Shown: positions 1 to 6,247 of the stretch, piece by piece
Position numbering within the stretch: the first letter of the stretch is position 1
Layout of the letters: each line of letters starts with the position of its first letter
Assembly (NCBI GenBank): GCA_030655795.1
Contig: JAUSPJ010000025.1
Coordinates: forward strand, 1-13,036
Direction of reading: 5' to 3'
Origin: Fidelibacterota bacterium
Lineage (GTDB): Bacteria > Fidelibacterota > UBA2242
Length of the DNA: 13,036 nt
Translations under genes and position numbers: made by a program
Notes under the pieces: model-generated
Told to the model about the DNA's origin: nothing
Databases searched by the model: none
What the model saw: the letters and a program-made list of their open reading frames with translations, nothing else

Positions 1-1115
1 GGAGTATTTTTGTACCTCCGTTAAAAGCTGAACATGGCTTGCTCACCGCCCAGACTCAGTTGGTTTTTGGATTTACCATCGCCACATTTGCCCTTGTCAT
101 GATTCTGGCGGGTAAAACAGCAAAAAAACAGGGACCCCGGATAAGCGCCATTATCGGGGCCGTGCTGTTTACTCTGGGGTATTTACTGGCTTCCTTTTCC
201 GGCGGTAAAGTCAGCCTGTTGCTTGTCGGCGTCGGGATTTTATCAGGCGCCGGGATCACCTTTGGCTATGTGACCTCGCTGACAACACCGATCAAGTGGT
301 TTCCCGATTACAAAGGGCTGATAACCGGTATTTCGGTCGCCGGATTTGGCGGCGGGGCAATTCTGCTCTCCTGGATTGTAAAAGCTATGCTGGAAAATGG
401 TAAGCCGGTCTTGCAGATTTTCCGGATTGTTGGCATCAGTTATGGAATTGTCGTTTTTCTCAGCGCTCTGTTGTTCTCGGTTCCCGAAAAAACTCAGACA
501 GTATCTGCCGGAGCTTCGCAATCAGTTGTCAAACTCTTGCGGGATTCTAAAATATGGGCGCTGTTCCTTGCGATGTTTTCCGGTACATTCGCCGGTTTGC
601 TGGTCATCGGAAATCTAAAACCCATCGGACTGAATTTTGGCGTCTCTGAAACCTATGCAACCACTGCTATCAGCTTCATCGAAGATTCCCTTTGGGACTG
701 GCTATTGGAAATATGGCGGGTTTTATGGGGGTTCGTTTCGGATAAGCTGGGCGGGCGCCGGTCTGTTCTGCTGGCGCTGATTTTACTGACCTTATTTACA
801 TTGCTCATCATTCCCGGTTCTCAGTCAGATTTGACATTTTTGTTCATTCCGTTTTTAGTGGGCTTAGGTTTCGGCGCCAATTTTGTCCTCTTTGCCACCG
901 AAGTATCACAGCTCTACGGCGTGGATAAACTGGGTACCATTTATCCTTATGTATTTCTCAGCTACGGTTTTGCAGGAATCATCGGACCTTCCATGGGCGG
1001 CTGGCTGTTTGACATAACACAGTCTTACACCACACCAATAATCCTCTCGGCAATTATCTGCGCCGGCGGAGCTCTGCTGTTTCATTTCATGGTACCGCAT
1101 AAAGAAGTAAAATAG
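1..1115 (+). CDS. MFS transporter, oxalate/formate antiporter (OFA)-like, 5' partial, probable internal compensated frameshift
   Basis: This is an inner-membrane transporter of the major facilitator superfamily. The reading frame is open from base 3, well upstream of the first possible start (TTG at 39). The upstream codons read SIFVPPLKAEHG, matching the end of the first helix and loop of OFA-type transporters, so the true start lies before the window. About 370 residues remain, with roughly eleven hydrophobic segments. Family features include the stretch GNLKPIGL before the middle of the protein, and WGFVSDKLGGRR, the second-half copy of the MFS A-like loop. The helix just before that loop (bases about 675-717) reads with four acidic residues, which is very odd for a membrane segment. 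The +2 frame there encodes AIGNMAG, the expected family motif, so two compensating indels are likely. The substrate is unknown; OFA members carry small carboxylates. The porin gene starts 40 bases downstream and is probably co-transcribed. Confidence 0.85.
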   Translation, partial: SIFVPPLKAEHGLLTAQTQLVFGFTIATFALVMILAGKTAKKQGPRISAIIGAVLFTLGYLLASFSGGKVSLLLVGVGILSGAGITFGYVTSLTTPIKWFPDYKGLITGISVAGFGGGAILLSWIVKAMLENGKPVLQIFRIVGISYGIVVFLSALLFSVPEKTQTVSAGASQSVVKLLRDSKIWALFLAMFSGTFAGLLVIGNLKPIGLNFGVSETYATTAISFIEDSLWDWLLEIWRVLWGFVSDKLGGRRSVLLALILLTLFTLLIIPGSQSDLTFLFIPFLVGLGFGANFVLFATEVSQLYGVDKLGTIYPYVFLSYGFAGIIGPSMGGWLFDITQSYTTPIILSAIICAGGALLFHFMVPHKEVK

Positions 1116-1155
1116 TTTACACTGTCCCGGAAACCGACCTAATACGAGAAGATAA

Positions 1156-2367
1156 ATGAAAAGATTATTTGCATTTTTCATATTAATATTCACAGCTCTG
1201 CTTTGGGCCGAATCAGCCGATTCGGAATACATGGTTCAATTTTCAGGTTTCATTAAAACCGATATTATACTGGACAGCCGTCAGACGGTAAGTGCCCGGG
1301 AAGGTCACTTTTTACTGTATCCGGCCGGAGAATTACCGGATACAAATGGACTTGATATTAATACCGGTTCCAACTTAAATATACTGGCCATTCAAACCCG
1401 GCTGAAGGTAACTATTACCGGGCCGGATGCTTTCGGTGCGAAAATGGGTGGTTTAATCGAGGCCGAATTTTTCGGTCAATCTAACAGTGATGTCAACGGC
1501 CTGCGCCTCCGGCATGCGTTTCTGAAACTCAATTGGGTTTCCACTGAGCTACTGGTTGGACAATTTTGGCACCCGATGTTTGTGACTGATGTTTTTCCCG
1601 GCACGGTGTCATTTAACACAGGGGCGATCTTTCAGCCTTTTTCCCGGAATCCACAGATTCGTTTAGCCCAGACGACGGGGAATTTAAAATTGATTGTTGC
1701 AGCCCTGTCTCAGCGTGATTTTACCAGTACCGGGCCCGAAGGGGCCAGTTCGGTCTATTTAAGAAATGCGGCGATTCCCAATTTGCACGGACAGCTCCAG
1801 TTGAAGAGCAAGAAAAGAGTTTTTGGGATTAGCGGCGATTGGAAACGGCTCCGACCAATGCTGTCGTTTAATAATTACGAAACACGGAAATATGTAAACA
1901 GCAGCTCGGTAATGGGATACGCCCGATTGAATCTGTCAGCATTCACCTTGAAAATGGAAGGTGTACTGGGACAGAACATGACTGATCACCTGATGTTAGG
2001 CGGGTATGGGATTCAATCTCAGGATTCATCCACAGGAGAGATGAGTTACATTCCGACATCAGTGATGTCTGTTTGGACAGATATCGCCTGTGGCAATAAA
2101 CTGGCGGGAGGCTGCTTTATCGGTTATACTAAAAACCTGGGCGCTAATGATGACAAAAATGGCGAATTTTATGGTCGGGGAAGCAACATTGATATGATCT
2201 TCCGAATATCTCCACGCGTAATGTGGAATTCGGGAAACACCCGTCTGTCGACAGAGCTGGAATACACAGCAGCAGCTTACGGAACGCCGGATAATCAGGG
2301 TAAAGTGACAGATACGAGTTTAATCGCGAATACCCGATTGCTTGTTGCGATATACTATTTCTTTTAA
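1156..2367 (+). CDS. porin-like outer-membrane beta-barrel protein
   Basis: This 403-residue protein has a clear signal peptide: MKR followed by a hydrophobic stretch, with likely cleavage after LLWA near residue 18. The mature part has alternating polar and hydrophobic strands, many Gly and aromatic residues, and no long hydrophobic helix. It ends in YYFF, and a C-terminal Phe is the recognition signal for outer-membrane barrel assembly by BamA. The layout, with a strand (VQFSGFIKTDII) soon after the signal peptide followed by LRLRHAFLKL and ELLVGQFWHPMF, resembles DcaP-like or phosphate-selective porins; that family assignment is tentative. The start ATG has a weak AGAAG Shine-Dalgarno 5 bases upstream. 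It follows the MFS gene by 40 bases, so the two may form an uptake pair of outer-membrane channel and inner-membrane carrier. No terminator with a T-run follows; a dyad repeat begins 14 bases after the stop. Confidence 0.8.
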   Translation: MKRLFAFFILIFTALLWAESADSEYMVQFSGFIKTDIILDSRQTVSAREGHFLLYPAGELPDTNGLDINTGSNLNILAIQTRLKVTITGPDAFGAKMGGLIEAEFFGQSNSDVNGLRLRHAFLKLNWVSTELLVGQFWHPMFVTDVFPGTVSFNTGAIFQPFSRNPQIRLAQTTGNLKLIVAALSQRDFTSTGPEGASSVYLRNAAIPNLHGQLQLKSKKRVFGISGDWKRLRPMLSFNNYETRKYVNSSSVMGYARLNLSAFTLKMEGVLGQNMTDHLMLGGYGIQSQDSSTGEMSYIPTSVMSVWTDIACGNKLAGGCFIGYTKNLGANDDKNGEFYGRGSNIDMIFRISPRVMWNSGNTRLSTELEYTAAAYGTPDNQGKVTDTSLIANTRLLVAIYYFF

Positions 2368-2381
2368 AAATATCGTGTGTA

Positions 2382-2411
2382 ACTCCGAGGAGTCCTCCGA
2401 TAAATCGGAGT
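2382..2411. repeat. multi-arm inverted repeat (ACTCCGA ... TCGGAGT)
   Basis: Three short arms can pair in alternative ways. ACTCC-GA-GGAGT forms a dyad at 2382-2393. CTCCGA-TAAA-TCGGAG forms a perfect 6-bp stem at 2395-2410. The outermost ACTCCGA (2382-2388) pairs with TCGGAGT (2405-2411). There is no T-run, so it does not look like a simple terminator. It sits between the porin stop and the RimO-like remnant and is best described as a dispersed or cruciform-type intergenic element. Confidence 0.55.
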
Positions 2412-2420
2412 CCCCTGTGA

Positions 2421-2621
2421 CCTGGTGGGAAAGTCGGGCGGAAAATTGACGTGATTGTTGAAGAGCAGAAAGAAAATGGATTCCCTGGCAGGACCGTCTG
2501 GGACGCTCCGGAAATTGATGGCTTTGTAAGAGTCCATAGTGAAGAAGCGTTTGAAATTGGCAAGTTTTACAAGGTGAAAATTGATAGTGTTGAAGGGATA
2601 GATTTAGTTGGCAAACTCTAA
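2421..2621 (+). pseudogene. rimO: remnant of rimO: C-terminal TRAM domain only
   Basis: One frame is open from 2421 (after a TGA at 2418) to TAA at 2619-2621 and gives about 66 residues. It contains VGRKIDVIVEEQKENG, then GRTVWDAPEIDGFVRV, ending in VEGIDLVGKL. The DAPEIDG signature with a following beta-rich segment is characteristic of the C-terminal TRAM domain of RimO, the radical-SAM methylthiotransferase that modifies ribosomal protein S12. Nothing of the UPF0004 or radical-SAM domains (CxxxCxxC) is present upstream, where the porin gene ends. No good start codon or ribosome-binding site is seen, although GTG at 2451 lies in frame. I infer a non-functional fragment left by recombination or duplication, bordered by dyad repeats on both sides. 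A stand-alone TRAM protein is possible but less likely. Confidence 0.7.
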
Positions 2622-2686
2622 ACCTGTCTGGTTTACGGGATTGATCTCATCTGAGGGAAAAGAATCTAATAAACCTGACAGGTTTA
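2619..2686. repeat. two copies of a 17-bp dyad (TAAACCTG-N-CNGGTTTA)
   Basis: The first copy (2619-2635) reads TAAACC-TGTCT-GGTTTA. The second (2670-2686) is a nearly perfect palindrome, TAAACCTG-A-CAGGTTTA, with 8-base arms around one central base. The first copy overlaps the stop codon of the RimO-like remnant. Copy starts are 51 bases apart. They look like a dispersed intergenic palindrome family, or paired binding sites for a dimeric protein; the sequence alone does not decide. Confidence 0.6.
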
Positions 2687-2698
2687 ATCGAAAGAATT

Positions 2699-2718
2699 CC
2701 CCGATGCTTGCGTCGGGG
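2699..2718. repeat. GC-rich hairpin (CCCCGATGC-TT-GCGTCGGGG)
   Basis: Nine-base arms pair with a single G-T mismatch around a two-base centre (in RNA, more realistically 8 bp with a CTTG tetraloop). It is followed by TAGTTCATTAAT, not a T-run, so a terminator role is doubtful. It probably belongs to the same repeat cluster as the dyads at 2382-2411 and 2619-2686. The remaining sequence up to the next gene holds a short ATAGATA-type tandem run (2729-2747) and a TCAACA/TGTTGA dyad (2748-2764); nothing else is recognised. Confidence 0.5.
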
Positions 2719-2827
2719 TAGTTCATTAATAGATAAATAGATAGATATCAACAGAAGTTGTTGAAGTTTTAGCTTTTTATTATTATTTTTCAGGGACTAA
2801 TAACCGAATGAAAAATGGGGATGGCAA

Positions 2828-3304
2828 ATGAAAACATTAATCGTGTACGCCAGTAAGCACGGCTGTGCGAAAAGCGCCGCCGAGAAACTGGCCCAGGCAT
2901 TTGGAACCGATACAGAGCTAAGCGATGTCCGGAATATAACCCGGATTGACCTGGAGAATTTTGACCGAATAATCATTGGCGGTTCAATTCATGCCGGGCG
3001 AATCCAGGGGCAAATCAAAACCTTTACTCAGCGGAACCTCAATCTGCTGCTTCAAAAGCAGCTGGGGCTCTATATTTGTCATATGGAAGAGGGCGACGGG
3101 GCGATGAAAGAGCTGGCGGATAATTTTCCCGGGCAGTTGCTTGAACATGCGACGGCAAAGGGACTTTTTGGCGGTGAATTCGACTTCGATAAAATGAATT
3201 TTATTGAAAAGTTCATGATAAAGAAGGTCGCTCATGTGACTGAAAGTTTGTCGAAAATAAATGAAGATAACATTCACGAATTTATCAAGACCATGAAAGA
3301 TTAA
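2828..3304 (+). CDS. flavodoxin-domain protein, HemG-like
   Basis: This 158-residue soluble protein is of the Flavodoxin_5 type. The N-terminus MKTLIVYASKHGCAK is the beta1 strand plus the FMN-phosphate loop. IIIGGSIHAGRIQG (about residues 48-61) is the second flavin loop, typical of menaquinone-dependent protoporphyrinogen IX dehydrogenase (HemG) and related flavodoxins. The length is slightly below E. coli HemG (181 residues), and I cannot confirm the HemG-specific loop, so a general electron-transfer role is equally possible. The ATG is preceded by a GGGG/GGATGG purine stretch; an out-of-frame ATG at 2821 is not the start. The FMN-binding lipoprotein-like gene begins 10 bases after the stop, so the two form a flavoprotein pair. 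No other haem-synthesis gene lies in the window. Confidence 0.8.
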   Translation: MKTLIVYASKHGCAKSAAEKLAQAFGTDTELSDVRNITRIDLENFDRIIIGGSIHAGRIQGQIKTFTQRNLNLLLQKQLGLYICHMEEGDGAMKELADNFPGQLLEHATAKGLFGGEFDFDKMNFIEKFMIKKVAHVTESLSKINEDNIHEFIKTMKD

Positions 3305-3314
3305 GAAAATAGTA

Positions 3315-3700
3315 ATGCAAGGGTTTAAATGGATTCCGATTCTGGTTGCTGTCAGTTTATCACTGATGAATTGTCAGGCATTGAGAGAATATAAAGAGCG
3401 GATTGCGGCGATTGAAATCGACAATATTGATTTGCAGACGGTGGCCGATGGCGAGTATACCGGAGAATATGATGCGATTATTATTAAAGCAGCTGTAAAA
3501 GTTGTGGTGAAAAACCACAAAATTGAAACAATTAAATTACTGCGGCATGAAAACGGCCGAGGCGGTGATGCAGAGGTAATCCCGGCAATGTGATCAATGC
3601 CCAGAGCCTGCAGGTGGACACCATCAGCGGCGCCACCGCCAGCAGCAAGGTCATTCTCGAGGCCATTGAACTGGCATTGAAAAATGGTATTTCAGGATAA
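3315..3700 (+). pseudogene. FMN-binding-domain protein, broken by a frameshift
   Basis: The first frame (3315-3593) gives 92 residues. They are a hydrophobic leader with a possible lipobox (SLMNC), then VADGEYTGEYDAIIIKAAVKVVV and LLRHENGRGGDAEVIPAM, then TGA. The frame starting at 3587 continues without interruption as NVINAQSLQVDTISGATASS and ILEAIELALKNG, ending with TAA at 3698-3700. SGATxSS is the flavin-attachment signature of the FMN_bind domain, where FMN is covalently joined to the Thr in RnfG/NqrC-type proteins. Together the two frames make one full small domain of about 128 residues. One missing base near 3580-3590 explains the break. No slippery heptamer is visible, so programmed shifting is unlikely. 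It is either a recent pseudogene or a sequence error. It follows the flavodoxin gene by 10 bases, probably as one operon. If functional, it would be a lipid-anchored or exported flavin electron carrier. Confidence 0.8.
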
Positions 3701-3732
3701 TTTTTGACTTAACAGAATAGATCATAAATAAA

Positions 3733-3757
3733 CGTTCTACTGGATTACGGTGGAACG
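3733..3757. terminator. possible bidirectional terminator between convergent genes
   Basis: CGTTCTAC pairs with GTGGAACG (one G-T pair) around a 9-base loop and is followed on the + strand by the AT-rich ATTGTTATATTTATT. It lies between the FMN-binding gene (+) and menG (-), which converge. The T-run is imperfect, so the call is modest. Confidence 0.35.
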
Positions 3758-3834
3758 ATTGTTATATTTATTCCATTAAGCCTAAATATTTAAAAATAGA
3801 TCAAACAGGAATCGTGATCCAGCGCAAGTAAGGA

Positions 3835-4527
3835 TTATTTTAGGGATTGATGAATGGCAGCGATACCAAACAGCAATTTTTTAAAAGTGACTGTTTTAAA
3901 ACCGGAGGTCTTTAAAATCGATGCCAGTTCTTCAGTGGAATAAAAACGTGGAATTGTTTGGGACAGGTATGTATAACCGGCACTGGACCCGGAAATCAAA
4001 CTGCCAATTGGTTTTACAAAGATTTTAACAAACAGGTGAAACAGTCTCCGAATAATGACAGATTGGGGCTGACCGGTTTCCAGGTTGATGAATTGTCCAC
4101 CGGGTTTCAGAATGCGGTGAAATTCACGAAAGCTGGTTTCCAGAGCGTCCCGATTGGCGCTGATATTGCGGGTGGCAAAGGAGATCGTGATCAGGTCGAA
4201 TGTGTCATCGGGAAAGGGTAACTGTTTGATATCAGAGAGGGCGAATTGGATTCGATCACCATTCGGTTTTTTGGTTGCTTCAGTCAGCATGGGTAGAGAA
4301 AAATCGGTCGCATAGACTTTCGTATTAGTGTTTGCATGGTTTGCTAAGTAGTTTGCCGTTTCGCCGGTGCCGGAACAGACGTCGAGCCAGTGTGTCCCTC
4401 CCTGACGAACCGCGATTTTAACGGCTTTTTTTCGCCATAAAATATCGAATCCGAATGTAAGAATGTGGTTGACCAATTCGTAGGTTTTAGGGACTTCAGA
4501 GAATATTTTCCGGATGCCATTATTCAT
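3835..4527 (-). CDS. menG: demethylmenaquinone methyltransferase (MenG/UbiE family)
   Basis: This SAM-dependent methyltransferase carries out the last step of menaquinone synthesis, C-methylation of demethylmenaquinone. The chosen start gives 230 residues, the usual length. The ATG at 4527 has AAAGG 7 bases upstream, whereas an in-frame ATG at 4587 would add 20 residues with no family match. Seen in order: VPKTYELVNHILTFGFDILWR (the UbiE N-terminal motif YDxxNxxLSxGxxxxWR), the SAM-binding loop WLDVCSGTG near residues 47-55, FATRNI near 117-122 (family FGxRNV), REFHRILKPGG near 134-144, and the C-terminal YLSQTIPRFYSTEEL with GIAAIHQSLK. Because the window has no ubiquinone genes, menaquinone is the likelier product. 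manA lies upstream on the same strand, 195 bases away. That gap shows no gene and no clear terminator. Confidence 0.88.
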   Translation of the reverse strand: MNNGIRKIFSEVPKTYELVNHILTFGFDILWRKKAVKIAVRQGGTHWLDVCSGTGETANYLANHANTNTKVYATDFSLPMLTEATKKPNGDRIQFALSDIKQLPFPDDTFDLITISFATRNISANRDALETSFREFHRILKPGGQFINLETGQPQSVIIRRLFHLFVKIFVKPIGSLISGSSAGYTYLSQTIPRFYSTEELASILKTSGFKTVTFKKLLFGIAAIHQSLK

Positions 4528-4722
4528 AATTAGACCTTTGATCTTAGATGTGAGTACTGAGATAATGCTAATTTTAGTTTTCAACATATGGTTTCAACCG
4601 CTCGAAAATAAAATGACGCCAGACGGATTCCACAATCTATCCGGTATTATTGTTCATTTCACCGGATGCCTGGATGGAACCGGTCATTTGAGGATGAGGA
4701 GGTCTACGCCGCTCATATTATT

Positions 4723-5964
4723 TTAGAATAAGGGAATTTGAACCCTGAATATTGTCATAGGTTTTTCAGAATGAATTGTATAATTGTCTAAAATTCCCGG
4801 AATTATGAATGAATAGCCTTTTTTTATTATTTCAGATTGTTTCACTGAATTCCATTTAAGTGTTCCCGCGCCTTTTGTAACGAGGATGATCTCAATCTGT
4901 TTACCGGTTTGATATGTTTGTGAACCTTTGGCCAATTCTGAACGGCTGATTTTAAATTCGGGAGTAAACACCGGGTACTCATATCCATTATCTGTCTGAA
5001 CAGGCGAAATAATCTGAATAGGATTGGGCGTATAATCAAGGATTGTCATCAGAGTGTGGGTGTCCTGGAACTTTTTGGTCAAACCGGCCCGGACGACATT
5101 ATCGGAATTGGCCATACATTCGATAATGTTGCCCTTTATATATGCGTGGGGAATACCGGGCGAAATAGCGATTGCTTCCCCGGCTTTCAGAGTAATCATC
5201 CGTAATAAGAAAAGTGAAAAAAGGCCAACATCAGAACTCCCGTATTTTTCCAGTGCATCCAAAAACAGGTTCTCCCGGCGGGAACGGCGCAGCTGCTTTG
5301 ATCTGAGACGTCTTGCCAGGGCATTTACACTTCGTTGGTAGAGCCCGGGTTTGGTCTGGGTCAGATGAATGAACGTCTGGTACATTTGGCGCAACTGTTC
5401 GGATTGTTGCTTTCGGGACAGTTTGCGAAGTGGAAACAGATCGGATAGAGCATCCCGTCCTAAAAAACCGGCAATTTCCGGATAATGCAGAACGGTCTTG
5501 TGACATTGGTAATAAGTGGCAAATCCCGCCAGCGCCGTCAGTGAGTCGAGGGCAATGGCAATTTCCGGTTTGTGGTTTGTGTCCGGATAATGCCGGGGTT
5601 CGGTCTTGTGCAGCAACTCCGCCTGTCCTTTGGTCGGGTGGGTCTGAATGGATAAGACTTCCGCTGCTGATAAGACTTTGAATAAAAACGGCAGACTGTT
5701 GTTGAATCGGCCTGCCACATATTTTCCCAGGATTAAATCCGGAAACCGGTGGATCAGATCGTTTAACGGCACCAGATCATCTTCGATTTTGATTTTGGAG
5801 GGTGCGCTGGGATGAGCGCCAATCCATAACTCCGCATAGTTGGTGTTTTTTTCTCCGTCAATGCCTAAGAGCTGCGGAATAAATGCATCAGGAGGAGTTG
5901 GACCCCACTTGTAATGCTGAATCGTGTTATGTAAACGAAATGGTTTTTTCAGGATATCATGCAT
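4723..5964 (-). CDS. manA: mannose-6-phosphate isomerase, class I
   Basis: This cytoplasmic zinc enzyme interconverts mannose-6-phosphate and fructose-6-phosphate. The start is placed at the ATG (5964), which has GAGG about 9 bases upstream; an in-frame GTG at 5979 would overlap that ribosome-binding site. The result is 413 residues, normal for type I enzymes. The N-terminus KPFRLHNTIQHYKWG is typical. Zinc ligands visible are Gln107 and His109 (IQTHPTKGQAELLH), Glu134 (NHKPEIAIAL) and His273 (PGIPHAYIKG). The catalytic Arg292 sits in MANSDNVVRAGLT. A helical domain (about 160-260) is present as in the E. coli enzyme. It diverges from the polysaccharide deacetylase gene across a structured intergenic region. 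It could feed sugars from the neighbouring locus into glycolysis or supply mannose for glycans. Confidence 0.93.
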   Translation of the reverse strand: MHDILKKPFRLHNTIQHYKWGPTPPDAFIPQLLGIDGEKNTNYAELWIGAHPSAPSKIKIEDDLVPLNDLIHRFPDLILGKYVAGRFNNSLPFLFKVLSAAEVLSIQTHPTKGQAELLHKTEPRHYPDTNHKPEIAIALDSLTALAGFATYYQCHKTVLHYPEIAGFLGRDALSDLFPLRKLSRKQQSEQLRQMYQTFIHLTQTKPGLYQRSVNALARRLRSKQLRRSRRENLFLDALEKYGSSDVGLFSLFLLRMITLKAGEAIAISPGIPHAYIKGNIIECMANSDNVVRAGLTKKFQDTHTLMTILDYTPNPIQIISPVQTDNGYEYPVFTPEFKISRSELAKGSQTYQTGKQIEIILVTKGAGTLKWNSVKQSEIIKKGYSFIIPGILDNYTIHSEKPMTIFRVQIPLF

Positions 5965-6081
5965 CGAGATGATCCTCACAGGTAAATAACGTCAAATCTA
6001 AAAAAGCGATTAATGGTAACTTGATTGCCTGAATATACGCATTTATTTTAAAAAATTCTCCAGGATTAATAATAGAGAAAA

Positions 6082-6105
6082 GGGGTTGTTTTATTAAACA
6101 ACCCC
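6082..6105. other. perfect 10-bp hairpin in the manA/deacetylase divergent region
   Basis: GGGGTTGTTT (6082-6091) and AAACAACCCC (6096-6105) pair perfectly around a TATT loop. Read on the - strand it is followed by TTTTCTCT, a weak terminator-like tail. Read on the + strand it is followed immediately by GGAGG and an ATG, suggesting a 5'-UTR structure that places a strong ribosome-binding site right after a stem. Confidence 0.6.
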
Positions 6106-6114
6106 GGAGGATTT

Positions 6115-6144
6115 ATGTGGGTGTGTGGGGGTGCCATTCAATGA
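6115..6144 (+). other. candidate 9-codon micro-ORF with strong Shine-Dalgarno
   Basis: GGAGG at 6106-6110, directly after the hairpin, is followed 4 bases later by an ATG. The reading is MWVCGGAIQ, then TGA. Its stop overlaps the left arm of the next dyad (6144-6191). It may be a leader peptide for the deacetylase-nagA operon, or chance. Coding potential cannot be judged at this length. Confidence 0.25.
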
Positions 6145-6191
6145 ACAGATTTTTTGACAGTATAAAATAAAAATAGTTGTCACGATCTGTT
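6144..6191. promoter_or_regulatory. nested dyad upstream of the deacetylase gene (operator or 5'-UTR structure)
   Basis: AACAGAT (6144-6150) pairs perfectly with ATCTGTT (6185-6191). Inside it, TGACA (6155-6159) pairs with TGTCA (6178-6182), around an 18-base A/T-rich centre. The left inner arm is part of TTGACA (6154-6159), which matches a sigma-70 -35 box, but no good -10 box lies at the usual distance. AAGGA and an ATG at 6199 come just after the right arm. The symmetric arrangement fits a dimeric repressor site or an RNA hairpin. Confidence 0.4.
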
Positions 6192-6247
6192 AAGGATTAT
6201 GGCATTTGAACCGAAAACCTGTTATTTTACTGCAGTAAAAAAGGGGA

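Noticed and set aside
2729..2747. ATAGATA tandem run as a possible CRISPR or iteron array
   Set aside because: It is only 19 bases of short imperfect repeats with no spacers; it looks like low-complexity sequence.
2760..2790. TTGAAG with a downstream TATTTT as a promoter for the flavodoxin gene
   Set aside because: The match to -10 is only four of six in an A/T-rich stretch where such matches are expected by chance.
3560..3595. Programmed -1 ribosomal frameshifting in the FMN-binding gene
   Set aside because: There is no X-XXY-YYZ slippery heptamer and no strong downstream stem at the required distance; a simple one-base loss explains the break better.
4528..4722. Possible small gene between manA and menG
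   Set aside because: Only very short frames without a ribosome-binding site or recognisable sequence were found. The + strand 70-codon frame from 4514 is antisense to the menG start region at one end and shows no domain.
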